Source of the DNA: Paenibacillus endoradicis
GTDB taxonomy: Bacteria; Bacillota; Bacilli; Paenibacillales; Paenibacillaceae
Length of the DNA: 64,000 nucleotides
Direction of reading: 5' to 3'
Assembly: GCF_024721975.1 (NCBI RefSeq)
Contig: NZ_JANQBB010000003.1
Span: forward strand, 620,001 to 684,000
Shown: positions 25,565 to 34,443 of the stretch, piece by piece
Numbering within the stretch: the first letter of the stretch is position 1
How the letters are laid out: the number at the start of each line of letters is the position of its first letter
Notes under the pieces: generated by a model
Database searches by the model: none
What the model was told of the DNA's origin: nothing
The model's input: the letters and a program-made list of their open reading frames with translations, nothing else
Translations under genes and position numbers: made by a program

Positions 25565-26902
25565 GTTAAAGTTATTTATTTTGTCATTCAAAGCAAAGGC
25601 TAGTTCATTAATACCCTTAGAGATTTTATGTTCTTCCACAGTTGAAACATTCAATTTTAATATTCTCTCCTGATAAAATCCTTCCAAATAATTTCGGTTC
25701 ATTGATTCAAGCAAAATATGTTTTTGGTTTAGATAATGGATGAGTTTACTCATATTAACTTGTTTTGGTAAGCTAATATGACTGTGCATACAGATTTCTG
25801 AATTAACTTGATACATCGGTAAGTAAGTTTTTAACGATTGTTGAAGTGCTTGAGCACGTGCTGTATAGGCCTCACTCACTTGAGCACGGTAACGTGTAAA
25901 CATACCGCTTTTTAGATATAGTTCTAGGGCTGCCTGTGAAATCATGGAACTATCGATATCTGCAGTGTTTTTATATTGTTGAAATTGATCTTTTATTGAA
26001 TTCGGTAGTACTGCGATTCCAATACGTAGTCCGGGAAACATAATTTTGGAAAAGCTTTTTAAATAAATAACACGATCATGTAAGTCATAAGAAAATAGCG
26101 GATCTACTTTTGAATTTTGTTCGAAATCTGCTAAGTAGTCATCTTCAATAATATAAACATCATATTTATTTGCTAAATGGAGAATAGATTCTTTTTCTTT
26201 TCTACTATAAGAAATTCCTAATGGATTATGGAATCGTGGCATTGTATAAAAAAACTTAATGTCATCTTTACGGAAAATTTGTTCTAATTCATCTAAATTG
26301 ATACCCTCTTTAGTTAGTTTGATGCCAACAGCTGGCAGTTGATATGTTTTAATAAAGTCCATATATAAATGATAACTTGGTTGTTCTACAAGGATCTTTG
26401 TGCGATTATTTGGAAATGGCATCAGGCTTAGTAAAGAGAGCGCTTGTTGAACACCCGAAGTAATAAAGATATTGTCCATATGTGTAAATACTTGATACTC
26501 TTCTAATAATTTTTGTGCTTCAATAACTAATGATGGTAAACCTTTTGGTGTACCATATCGAAATAAGTCTGCTTGATAAGTGTCGATTGCTTTATTGATA
26601 CAATGCTGAAAATCCTTGTAGGGAAAAGCATTCCATGTAGGTGATGACGTTGCAAAATCTATAAATTCAGACTTTTCTGGTGCTTGTGGTGTTTGATGAT
26701 CTACGACGTAATAACCACTCTTTGGCATGGCATAAATGAGATGTTGGTCTTCAAGTTTCTTAATAGCGGTCAGAATTGTACTTATACTACAGGAGAAAGT
26801 TTTCGATAAATCACGAATAGAGGGCAATTTAGTACCAACGGGTAAATCACCTCTCTGAATTTGATTGATTAAATAATCGTATATAGATTCATATTTGAGC
26901 AT
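25562..26902 (-). CDS. MocR/PdxR-type regulator: GntR HTH fused to aminotransferase-like domain (copy 2)
   Basis: 446 residues from the ATG at 26902, which has AGGAG 7 bases upstream; a GTG at 26920 would add 6 residues but would precede that site. Winged helix GTKLPSIRDLSKTFSCSIS, then the aminotransferase fold with FITSGVQQALSL, FHNPLG, IEDDYLADFE and the PLP Lys in KSFSKIMFPGLR. It is a paralogue of the MocR at 17802, with the same divergent EamA neighbour and the same operator motif. The two pairs look like an old duplication of a regulator-exporter unit, both inward of 9 kb of each other. Confidence 0.9.
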   Translation of the reverse strand: MLKYESIYDYLINQIQRGDLPVGTKLPSIRDLSKTFSCSISTILTAIKKLEDQHLIYAMPKSGYYVVDHQTPQAPEKSEFIDFATSSPTWNAFPYKDFQHCINKAIDTYQADLFRYGTPKGLPSLVIEAQKLLEEYQVFTHMDNIFITSGVQQALSLLSLMPFPNNRTKILVEQPSYHLYMDFIKTYQLPAVGIKLTKEGINLDELEQIFRKDDIKFFYTMPRFHNPLGISYSRKEKESILHLANKYDVYIIEDDYLADFEQNSKVDPLFSYDLHDRVIYLKSFSKIMFPGLRIGIAVLPNSIKDQFQQYKNTADIDSSMISQAALELYLKSGMFTRYRAQVSEAYTARAQALQQSLKTYLPMYQVNSEICMHSHISLPKQVNMSKLIHYLNQKHILLESMNRNYLEGFYQERILKLNVSTVEEHKISKGINELAFALNDKINNFN

Positions 26903-26920
26903 TTTCAAACTCCTAGGCAC

Positions 26921-26938
26921 ATCTGTATCGGTACAGAT
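26921..26938. promoter_or_regulatory. Palindromic operator upstream of MocR gene 2
   Basis: ATCTGTA-TCGG-TACAGAT, extended by three more matching bases on each side (CAC and GTG). It ends 18 bases before the start codon of MocR gene 2 and matches the palindrome at 17750-17767 in both arms and in spacer length. Confidence 0.7.
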
Positions 26939-27021
26939 GTGTATTTTATATATAGTATATTCTTCTTTTTTTTACTACGATAGATTTACCGGCCGAGTAA
27001 AAATAAGAAGAGGTAATTTAT

Positions 27022-27942
27022 ATGACTGAAAAAACAAAGGCATATATCGCAGCAGTTATGTATGCATTTATTATTGGTCTTTCTTTTATGTTTGTCAAAA
27101 TGACTTTAACCGTTGCCAATCCATTAGATACGCTTGCACATCGATTTACGATTGCGTGGATTGCTGCTACTATTTTTATAATATTTAAAAAGAGAGTAAT
27201 AAAGATTGATTGGAAAGATATATTTAAAATCCTGCCGTTAGCATTATTATACCCAGTAATCTTTTTTACTTTACAAGTGTATGGTCTAGCAAAAACGACA
27301 TCTACAGAAGCAGGAATTATTCAAGCAGCTATTCCAATTTTCACATTAGTGTTTGCAAGCATCTTATTGAAGGAGAAAACTACAAGTAGACATTTCTTAT
27401 TTATTGGTTTATCGATAATTGGTGTCATTTACTTGTTGTTGATGAGTAGCACACCTACTGAAGTAGCGGGCTTAATTGGTGGTGGATTGATATTATTATC
27501 AACTGTTGCGGCTGCATTATATAACGTATTTGCAAGAAAGCTTACAAAGCAATATTCAGTATTCACATTAACCTATGTCATGACAAGTTTTGGTTTTATT
27601 ATTTTCAATGTAATTGCGATAGGCGATCATGTGGTGAACGATACATTAACGCAATTTTTCCGACCATTTATGCATTATGATTTTGTTGTTTCGATTTTGT
27701 ATTTGGGTATTTTATCATCACTCATAACCTCTTATCTTTCAAATTATGCATTGTCAAAAATAGCTGCTTCTAAAATGAGTGTTTTCAGTAATTTTGCGAC
27801 GCTTATTACGATATTAGCTGGTGTTTTATTTTTACAGGAAGAATTTCAACTATATCACTTAATAGGAACTATTATTATTGTTTTAGGAGTCATCGGTACC
27901 AATTTTTATGGTAGTAGAGGAAAACAGAATGAAAAAATATAG
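27022..27942 (+). CDS. EamA/DMT-superfamily transporter
   Basis: 306 residues, ATG after AAGAGG. Ten hydrophobic helices form two EamA repeats (AAVMYAFIIGLSFMFVKMTL; TEAGIIQAAIPIFTLVFASILL; the second repeat starts near 155). It is a probable inner-membrane exporter of an amino acid or other small metabolite. It is divergent from MocR copy 2 across about 120 bases that contain the palindromic operator, so it is the likely regulated target. It is not closely similar to the EamA at 16741, which points to separate substrates. Confidence 0.86.
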   Translation: MTEKTKAYIAAVMYAFIIGLSFMFVKMTLTVANPLDTLAHRFTIAWIAATIFIIFKKRVIKIDWKDIFKILPLALLYPVIFFTLQVYGLAKTTSTEAGIIQAAIPIFTLVFASILLKEKTTSRHFLFIGLSIIGVIYLLLMSSTPTEVAGLIGGGLILLSTVAAALYNVFARKLTKQYSVFTLTYVMTSFGFIIFNVIAIGDHVVNDTLTQFFRPFMHYDFVVSILYLGILSSLITSYLSNYALSKIAASKMSVFSNFATLITILAGVLFLQEEFQLYHLIGTIIIVLGVIGTNFYGSRGKQNEKI

Positions 27943-28150
27943 TCTCTTATCTGTATAAACGATACAAAAAGAGTAGAGGAGTAAACTGTACAATATATTA
28001 CGAATGGTTTAAGTGACTCCTGATCTTTTTTTCGATAATAGTGTTATACTTGTAGCTACCATTAACAATCTAATATATCGATCTTAAGAATTAGTAAATT
28101 TTAGAAGTCACAATGATTTAATTCGTTTACTTCGGGAGGAAACACCAATT

Positions 28151-28537
28151 ATGTCTTATATTAAACAGCTTGAAACCTCATCCATATCGTTAATCGTACC
28201 GTTTAAACAATTAAAATCAATTGCTGAGGAACTCATTGAACAAGCGATTCAAATTCAAGTATCAGTGAATATTGAGTCTGAAGAGCTAAACGATGGAGAA
28301 TTAAGAATTTTAGCTAACTTTGATGATAGTCAGTTATCTGATGAGGAAGTTCGTTCACTTTCAAAGGCAGGGTTTGCGTCTAGTGAACCATATCGTAATG
28401 CGGATACAGCATTAGATGCTATTTTCGTAGGTAGATATGATATTCAACCTACTTTAGGTGATGAAGAAGATGGCGATTATTATTTCATTGTTGAGATAGA
28501 GTATAATGATTACCAAAGATCATTGAATCGCAAGTAG
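28151..28537 (+). CDS. Hypothetical acidic cytoplasmic protein
   Basis: 128 residues, ATG after CGGGAGGAAA. I do not recognise the family. The protein is acidic (many Glu/Asp, for example SEELNDGELRILANFDDS), has no signal peptide or membrane helix, and ends in YQRSLNRK. A helical N-terminal third (residues 1-35) precedes a probably beta-rich part (VSVNIES; YYFIVEIEYNDY). It stands alone between the EamA gene and a repeat relic, with a terminator at 28636. The well-placed ribosome binding site and normal codon use support a real gene. Confidence 0.65.
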   Translation: MSYIKQLETSSISLIVPFKQLKSIAEELIEQAIQIQVSVNIESEELNDGELRILANFDDSQLSDEEVRSLSKAGFASSEPYRNADTALDAIFVGRYDIQPTLGDEEDGDYYFIVEIEYNDYQRSLNRK

Positions 28538-28545
28538 AGTTACAT

Positions 28546-28608
28546 GTTCTCGGCTTGCGAAAGTCCACTTTTGAACATTTATTGGAAGAGGAAGTTCAAA
28601 AAGTAGAC
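28546..28608. repeat. Truncated copy of the 185/186-bp structured repeat
   Basis: From TTGCGAAAG through TTTATTGGAAGAGGAAG to AAAAAGTAGAC this stretch matches the end of the repeat at 53528-53585 with few differences. It keeps only the 3' hairpin, GTCCACTTTTGAAC pairing with GTTCAAAAAGTAGAC. The stem bases differ from the other copies in a paired way (CACTTTT against AAAAGTAG). Confidence 0.75.
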
Positions 28609-28635
28609 AGGCTATAATAAAGAAGTAATTAACGA

Positions 28636-28662
28636 GGACACAGCATTTTGTGTCCTTTTTTC
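28636..28662 (+). terminator. Rho-independent terminator
   Basis: GGACACA and TGTGTCC around a short loop, followed by TTTTTTC. It probably ends the transcript of the hypothetical gene at 28151. Confidence 0.8.
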
Positions 28663-28739
28663 TATGATAAGGAAGCATATTATTCATTGCGGAAAATTAC
28701 TAAAGATTGTTAATCATTTCGCGTAAGTATAGTTTATGA

Positions 28740-28910
28740 TATACTTAATAGCGTTGTTATAAAAAATGGCTGTTTCGAACTTTAAATGATAGGTAGTAAG
28801 AAGCTCTAAATACGGAGTTAGTTGATACAAATACCATAACTTAATAATAGTTAATATAAAGCAGTGATAGCTTAGAATTAGCGTTATTCTAAGCTATTAC
28901 TGCTTTTTTA
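28740..28910 (+). promoter_or_regulatory. Leader of ABC-F gene with promoter and attenuator-like hairpin
   Basis: An extended -10 (TGATATACT, box 28740-28745) would start a leader of about 240 bases. Inside it, GCAGTGATAGCTTAGAAT pairs with ATTCTAAGCTATTACTGC and runs into TTTTTTA (28860-28910), a strong intrinsic terminator 85 bases before the start codon. Tiny frames at 28766 (MAVSNFK) and 28786 (MIGSKKL) overlap in the leader but lack ribosome binding sites. Such leaders in ABC-F resistance genes act by ribosome-mediated attenuation; whether this one does is inference. Confidence 0.5.
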
Positions 28911-28994
28911 TGGATATATATTGGTAATCATTAAGCTTTAATAAGGAAAACTAACAAATTTATAGAATAGCATAGAAAAGGGCGTTGATTATTC

Positions 28995-30539
28995 ATGAGT
29001 ATTTTAACAGTTGAAGAAATGAGCCATTCATTTGGAGAAAGAATAATATTTGATAAAGTATCTTTCCGAATTTTAAAAGGAGAGCATATCGCACTGGTAG
29101 GAGCAAACGGTGAAGGTAAATCTACTTTAATGAAAATTATTACTAATCAGTTATTACCTGATAACGGAAAAGTAACTTGGGGTAGCAAGATTAGTGTTGG
29201 TTATATGGATCAGTACGCTGACCTTAACAAAGGAAAAACTGTAGAAGATATATTGAAAGAAGCATTCTCGACTTTGTTTGATGCAGAGCAAGAAATTAAC
29301 GATTTGTATGGCCAACTTGGGGAATTAAGCGAAGCAGAAATGGACATTGCACTAGCTAAAATTGGTGATATGCAAGAAATGCTTGATACGAATGACTTTT
29401 ACAATATTAATTCCAAAATACAAACAACTGCTTTAGGACTTGGTATTCTTGAACTGTTAGAGAGAGATGCGTCTTCATTAAGTGGTGGACAAAGAACAAA
29501 GATTTTGCTTGCGAAATTATTGTTAGAAACGCCAGATATTTTACTGTTAGATGAGCCAACCAACTATCTTGATGTAGAGCATATCGAGTGGTTGCAAACG
29601 TATTTGAATAATTATGAAAATGCATTTGTATTAATTTCTCATGATACTGACTTTGTGAATAGTGTCATTAATGTCGTCCAACATCTTGAGCATAAAGTTT
29701 TAACAAGATATGTAGGAGATTATGAAAATTATCTGAAAGTTTATGCAATTAAGAAGGAACAACTAGAAATCGAATTTAGAGAGCAAAAGAGAGAAATTGC
29801 TAAGCTAGAGGACTATATTGCTAGAAATAAAGCAAGAGCATCCACTTCAAAACAAGCAAAATCAAGAGAGAAAAAACTGGATAAAATTGAGAGAATAGAA
29901 ATTAAGAGTGAGAACATAAAACCTCAATTTAACTTTATGAAAGCAAGATCATCAGGCGAAATGATTTTCGAAGTTGAGAACTTAGTTGTTGGTTACAACA
30001 AGCCACTAAGTAAACCGTTGAATCTAAAAATGAAGCGTGAACAAAAGATTGCTATCGTTGGTACTAACGGATTAGGGAAATCGACACTTCTGAAAAGTTT
30101 ATTAGGAGTTTTAACACCGATAAGCGGTGAAATTAATTTAGGTAATTACCAAGAAATAGGATATTTTCAACAAGAAATACTTGAAGTAAATACAAATGTG
30201 GTTATAGATGATGTCTGGAATGAATTTCCTAATTCAACGAATAAAGAAATCATGGGACAATTATCTAGATGCGGCTTAACAAGAAAAAATATTGAAAGTC
30301 CAGTAAATATATTAAGCGGTGGAGAGCAAGCAAAAGTTAGATTATGTAAACTGATTAATAAACCCTCCAACATCTTGGTGTTGGATGAGCCGACAAACCA
30401 TTTAGATATACATGCGAAAGAAGAACTTAAGCGAGCATTACAAGATTATAAGGGCAGCATACTGCTAGTATGTCATGAACCAGAATTCTATAAAGATATT
30501 GTAACTGATGTATGGAATTGTGAAGATTGGGCTCTGTAA
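28995..30539 (+). CDS. ABC-F family ribosome-associated ATPase
   Basis: 514 residues, ATG after AAAAGGG. Two ABC ATPase domains without membrane helices: Walker A GANGEGKST (36-44) and GTNGLGKST (about 353), signatures LSGGQRTK and LSGGEQAK, Walker B ILLLDEPTNYLD and ILVLDEPTNHLD. Between them is a charged helical linker (about 245-310, ARASTSKQAKSREKKLDKIE) of the kind that reaches into the ribosomal E/P site. ABC-F proteins are translation factors or protect ribosomes from antibiotics. The sequence does not show which; the leader hairpin upstream hints at inducible expression. Confidence 0.9.
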   Translation: MSILTVEEMSHSFGERIIFDKVSFRILKGEHIALVGANGEGKSTLMKIITNQLLPDNGKVTWGSKISVGYMDQYADLNKGKTVEDILKEAFSTLFDAEQEINDLYGQLGELSEAEMDIALAKIGDMQEMLDTNDFYNINSKIQTTALGLGILELLERDASSLSGGQRTKILLAKLLLETPDILLLDEPTNYLDVEHIEWLQTYLNNYENAFVLISHDTDFVNSVINVVQHLEHKVLTRYVGDYENYLKVYAIKKEQLEIEFREQKREIAKLEDYIARNKARASTSKQAKSREKKLDKIERIEIKSENIKPQFNFMKARSSGEMIFEVENLVVGYNKPLSKPLNLKMKREQKIAIVGTNGLGKSTLLKSLLGVLTPISGEINLGNYQEIGYFQQEILEVNTNVVIDDVWNEFPNSTNKEIMGQLSRCGLTRKNIESPVNILSGGEQAKVRLCKLINKPSNILVLDEPTNHLDIHAKEELKRALQDYKGSILLVCHEPEFYKDIVTDVWNCEDWAL

Positions 30540-30550
30540 ATAGATCATAG

Positions 30551-30592
30551 TTGTCCTTATTATTCCAATGTAGAATGAAATAATAAGGACAA
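30551..30592. terminator. Hairpin after ABC-F gene
   Basis: TTGTCCTTATTATT and AATAATAAGGACAA form a perfect 14-bp stem 11 bases after the stop codon. The T-tract is missing on this strand. Confidence 0.6.
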
Positions 30593-30608
30593 CAAACTAA
30601 CAGACTAA

Positions 30609-30655
30609 AGCAAAGGTTGATCATTCTCGTCGAGTGATCTGCCTTTGCTATTTAT
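30609..30655 (+). terminator. Second hairpin after ABC-F gene
   Basis: AGCAAAGGTTGATCA pairs with TGATCTGCCTTTGCT (one mismatch), followed by ATTTATC. It may add to termination or be an mRNA 3' stabiliser. Confidence 0.55.
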
Positions 30656-31156
30656 CGTGTCCGAATAAGTGAAATCATATGAAAACAACTATGTGATTTA
30701 TAATACAATCACGGATGGTTTCTGTCTAATTTGTTACAGTTGTTAGAATGAACACGTAATAATGCTTGTATTTTGTGTGAAAATTTAGTCCCTATTATGA
30801 ACATTATTGTGGGATAGGCACTAAAATCTTTGAATTAAATGAGTATTTATGCCCGTAAAGTCAATGTTTATATACGTTTTTTATTACTTGCCCAATTTCT
30901 TTAATTCATATGGATATCTTTACATTCAAAATTAATTCGTTCGTTTTATTGACACATTTTGATAATTGGACTATCATAATCAAATGCCTGGCTATAAAAA
31001 ATATAGTAACTTCGCTAATGGAAGTTTTAAGGGTGATTTTCCGATAAATAACATCGTAACTTAGAGCTAACATTAGTTGAATTATGTATTGCTTGAATTC
31101 AATTTTATAGTAAGCATTTTTATTAAAACTTTTTTTACTAAAGGAGAACTCACATC
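30656..31156. other. 500-base intergenic region before the SDR-MFS pair
   Basis: AT-rich, no credible gene. The only clear element is a promoter at 30949-30977. The long leader (about 170 bases to the SDR start) has no riboswitch that I recognise. Confidence 0.5.
30949..30977 (+). promoter_or_regulatory. SigA-type promoter of SDR-MFS operon
   Basis: TTGACA (30949-30954), a 17-base spacer and TATCAT (30972-30977), close to consensus and 180 bases upstream of the SDR start. Confidence 0.7.
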
Positions 31157-31912
31157 ATGAAAAAACTAGAAGGTAAAATCGCTTTAATTTCTGGAGCAGC
31201 TGGTGGTATTGGTAAAGGAATGGCAACTGCATTTGTTAAAGAAGGTGCAACGGTTGTTGTGGTTGACCTTAATGAAGAGCTAGGTAACCAAACAATCAAA
31301 GAATTGCAAGAGTTCGCTCCAGAATCTATGTTTATTCAAGCAAATCTTGCTGAACATAATAAATTAGCTGGGATCGTAAAACAAGTTGCTGATAAATACG
31401 GTAGACTTGATATTTTGGTAAATAACGCACATGCTTCACGAATGAATTCAATTGAAGATACAACTCAAGCTGACTTTGATCTTTCATTCAATACTGGATT
31501 CTATCCAACATTCTACTTTATGCAAGCAGCACTACCTTACTTAAAAGAAACACAAGGTAAAATTATTAACTTTGCATCAGGTGCTGGAATTAACGGTGAC
31601 GTGAATCAAGTTTCTTATGCAGCAGCAAAAGAAGCAATTCGTGCTGCTACTCGAGTAGCAGCTAATGAATTCGGTCCATTTGGTATTAATGTAAACATCA
31701 TTGCTCCAATTGCAAAATCACCTGGTTTGATCGAATGGGCTGAGAAAAATCCAGAGTACTATCAAGGAATGCTAAGTAAGATCCCTATGAGAAGACTTGG
31801 TGAACTTGAAGATGATATCGGTCGTGTAGCAGTATTTTTAGCAAGCGAAGACTCTGATTATATTACAGGTCAAACAATTATGGTTGATGGTGGTTCTATT
31901 AAATTACGCTAA
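31157..31912 (+). CDS. SDR-family oxidoreductase
   Basis: 251 residues, ATG after AAAGGAG. Classical SDR: SGAAGGIGKGMA (about 12-23), the NAG motif altered to NNAHASR, catalytic Ser in NFASGAGINGD, YxxxK as SYAAAKEA, and ITGQTIMVDGGS at the C terminus. Substrate unknown. It is cotranscribed with the OFA-type MFS carrier 55 bases downstream, so the carrier probably imports its substrate or a precursor. It could also supply the missing oxidation of the deoxysugar pathway at 20-25 kb, but nothing links the loci except both being in the window. Confidence 0.85.
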   Translation: MKKLEGKIALISGAAGGIGKGMATAFVKEGATVVVVDLNEELGNQTIKELQEFAPESMFIQANLAEHNKLAGIVKQVADKYGRLDILVNNAHASRMNSIEDTTQADFDLSFNTGFYPTFYFMQAALPYLKETQGKIINFASGAGINGDVNQVSYAAAKEAIRAATRVAANEFGPFGINVNIIAPIAKSPGLIEWAEKNPEYYQGMLSKIPMRRLGELEDDIGRVAVFLASEDSDYITGQTIMVDGGSIKLR

Positions 31913-31967
31913 TCGATTAACTTACTAACTAGACAACTTTAATAGAAACGAAAAAGAGGGATACTAC

Positions 31968-33230
31968 ATGAATCAGCAGAAGAAAAAGATTCACTATGCA
32001 TGGTGGGTATTATTAGGACTAGCTTTGATGGTCGGTTTGGCTAAGGGCGGTATTATGACGGCCGGTGGATTGTTCTTAACTCCGGTCACAGAAGATCTAG
32101 GTATCGGTATGGGGAACTTGACGTTGTACTTTAGTATTTCGTCGATCGTCACAATGATATTCTTGCCAATCGCTGGTAAAATGATTGCTAAGTATGATAT
32201 TAGAAAATTGTTAGTGGTAGCAATAATATTGCAAGCAGGTTCCTTTGCAATGTTTGGGTTTATGAATTCAGTATGGGGTTGGTACTTGTTCTGTATTCCA
32301 ATGTCCATCGGTTCTATCTTTGTTACGCAAATGGCTGGTCCAGTATTAATTAACAACTGGTTCAAAAAACATAATGGTCTTGCTGTAGGTATTATGGTCG
32401 CTTCCGGTGGATTATTTGGAGCTATCCTTCAACCAATGGCAGGTAACTTAATTAATAGCGAAGGTTGGAGATATACGTATATCTTCTTGGGAGTATTAGT
32501 AATGGTTATCGTTATTCCAACGGTAATCCTTACAATTAGAAAGTCTCCTGGGCAAAAAGGTTTACAAGCTTTAGGCGCTGAGGAAGTGAAAGTTGAAGAT
32601 ACAACACCAAAAGAAGTAGTAGTAAAAGGTGTCACTGCCAAAGTTGCATTAAAATCATCTTCTTTTTATGCTTTACTTATTTTCTTCTTCTGTGTAACTT
32701 CAATCGGTAGTTTCGGTCAATATGTATCATCGTTTGCAATGAACATAGGTTATGATATTGTATTTGCTGGTTCTGCAATGGGCGGATGGCAGATTGGTAC
32801 TTTAATTGGTGCATTGGCATTCGGTATGTTAACTGATAAAATTGGTGCGAAAAACACTGCGATCTTTGCAATGCTACTTGGACTAGTTCCAGTTATTATG
32901 CTTATAACTGTTGCTGATAATGCAACAATGTTTAATATCGCTATTGCTATTTTTGGATTTGTTGTTGCATCAATTGGAACATTAGGACCGCTTCTTACAA
33001 CTGCACTATTCGGTAATAAAGAATATGGTCAGATATATTCGACTGCTGTTATGGGACTTGCTATTGCAGGCATGGTTGCTTTACCTGCTTATGGATATAT
33101 TGTTCAAATTACAGAAAGCTATACAGCAATTCTTTATGCAGTTGGAATAATGATGGTCGTTAATGTCTTCGCTGTAATCCTAGCCTTTAAAGGTAAGAAG
33201 AAGCTTGAAAAAGCTGGTTTGTGGAGTTAA
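31968..33230 (+). CDS. MFS transporter, oxalate/formate-antiporter (OFA) type
   Basis: 420 residues, ATG after AGAGGG. Twelve transmembrane helices with a central loop around 205-225. The N terminus HYAWWVLLGLALMVGLAKGG and the GLFLTPVTEDLG block are typical of OFA/monocarboxylate-type carriers. GGWQIGTLIGALAFGMLTDKIGAKN is the MFS signature loop of the second half. It likely carries an organic anion across the inner membrane, with the SDR encoded just upstream acting on it. A hairpin terminator follows at 33273. Confidence 0.85.
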   Translation: MNQQKKKIHYAWWVLLGLALMVGLAKGGIMTAGGLFLTPVTEDLGIGMGNLTLYFSISSIVTMIFLPIAGKMIAKYDIRKLLVVAIILQAGSFAMFGFMNSVWGWYLFCIPMSIGSIFVTQMAGPVLINNWFKKHNGLAVGIMVASGGLFGAILQPMAGNLINSEGWRYTYIFLGVLVMVIVIPTVILTIRKSPGQKGLQALGAEEVKVEDTTPKEVVVKGVTAKVALKSSSFYALLIFFFCVTSIGSFGQYVSSFAMNIGYDIVFAGSAMGGWQIGTLIGALAFGMLTDKIGAKNTAIFAMLLGLVPVIMLITVADNATMFNIAIAIFGFVVASIGTLGPLLTTALFGNKEYGQIYSTAVMGLAIAGMVALPAYGYIVQITESYTAILYAVGIMMVVNVFAVILAFKGKKKLEKAGLWS

Positions 33231-33272
33231 TTATTAGATCGATAATATAGAGAGATATCTCTCTTAATTAAT

Positions 33273-33343
33273 ATGCACCTCATAGAATAGACATTAGAAA
33301 GCCTGAGGCTAAACCGATGTTATTCTAGGGGGTGTATTTTTGA
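33273..33343 (+). terminator. Terminator after OFA transporter gene
   Basis: ATGCACCTCATAGAATA pairs imperfectly with TATTCTAGGGGGTGTAT; an inner GACAT/ATGT pairing and the tail TTTTTGAC complete the structure. Confidence 0.65.
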
Positions 33344-33451
33344 CTTTTAATGTAAATTATTCTTCTTATACGACACTATTTCCTGTATACTAATCAATAG
33401 TCTTTTAGAATTTTTAATGTATTAATTTATTTTGAGGAAGTGCGATGTTAT

Positions 33452-34372
33452 ATGGAGAAATTGGCAGTATATGAAAGTACGCAAGTTTTAGAAGGACAAG
33501 CAGTTTTGGCTGCATTAGAGCAATCTCTTGCTATGATAGAATTTAATTCACTAGGAGATGTGCTTTGGGCTAATGATCACTTTGCTTCGGCATTAGGTTA
33601 CAAAGTTTCCGAAATAGCTGGTATGCATCATAGTCAGTTTTGCACAGTGGATTTTGCTCAAAGCCCAGAGTATTCAAAGCTATGGGATGACTTAAGAAGT
33701 GGGCTGAAATTTCAAGAGAAAATTACTCGCGTAGCTAAAGATGGAACGATACTCTATTTTGAAGCTACGTACATGCCAGTTTGTAATGAGGATGGACAAA
33801 TCGTAGCTGTCCTTAAAGTAGCAACTGATATTACGGCGAGGGAAACTGCGGCTTCTAAACTAACTGCTGAATTACAGCAAATGGCTGAAAATTTACTCCA
33901 ACGTACTGAAGATGGTATAAACCGTACACAACAAGTCGCCGAGGCAATAGAACAAGTGATTAATGGCAATGAGAGCAACTTAAACTTGCTTCATGACTTA
34001 GAGGAACAGACTACTGTGATACAAGGTGCTGTCCAGACAATCCGTGGGTTTGCTTCCCAAACGAAACTACTTGCCTTGAATGCCGCGATAGAGGCTGCGC
34101 ATGCGGGGGAACATGGTCGAGGTTTTGAAGTAGTAGCTACCGAGGTTCGAAAGTTGGCGAATCAAGTTGAAGAAGGTGCTAACGAGATACGAGCTACGGT
34201 GAAAGGGATTTCTGAACAGGTCTACAAGGTTAGTAGAGGCACAAAAGAATCCCAGGGGACTATTGATAATAGTCAGCAGCTAATACAACAAGCTGTCGAT
34301 GAGTTTGTAGGAATCGGTGAATCTGCTGGCAGGCTTGATATTCAAGCTAAGACTTTAAGCCAATTATTATAA
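33452..34372 (+). CDS. Soluble PAS-domain methyl-accepting chemotaxis protein
   Basis: 306 residues from the ATG at 33452; the upstream GTG at 33440 overlaps the likely GAGGAAG site. A PAS domain (about 20-130: [41 protein letters not shown]) is followed by a short MCP signalling domain. Its hairpin tip ([28 protein letters not shown], here given in blocks: [15 protein letters not shown] then [15 protein letters not shown]) binds CheA/CheW. There is no membrane helix, so it senses a cytoplasmic cue, perhaps redox or a bound cofactor. The signalling domain is shorter than in transmembrane receptors. It is a single-gene unit ending at a terminator. Confidence 0.88.
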   Translation: MEKLAVYESTQVLEGQAVLAALEQSLAMIEFNSLGDVLWANDHFASALGYKVSEIAGMHHSQFCTVDFAQSPEYSKLWDDLRSGLKFQEKITRVAKDGTILYFEATYMPVCNEDGQIVAVLKVATDITARETAASKLTAELQQMAENLLQRTEDGINRTQQVAEAIEQVINGNESNLNLLHDLEEQTTVIQGAVQTIRGFASQTKLLALNAAIEAAHAGEHGRGFEVVATEVRKLANQVEEGANEIRATVKGISEQVYKVSRGTKESQGTIDNSQQLIQQAVDEFVGIGESAGRLDIQAKTLSQLL

Positions 34373-34394
34373 TTAACATTTAGTTCGTTGCTAA

Positions 34395-34443
34395 ATAAAG
34401 ACGTCTGAAACCTGTCTGTATACAGGTTTTAGACGTCTTTATT
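34395..34443 (+). terminator. Strong terminator after the chemoreceptor gene
   Basis: ATAAAGACGTCTGAAACCTG pairs with CAGGTTTTAGACGTCTTTAT across TCTGTATA, giving a near-perfect 20-bp stem. Confidence 0.88.
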
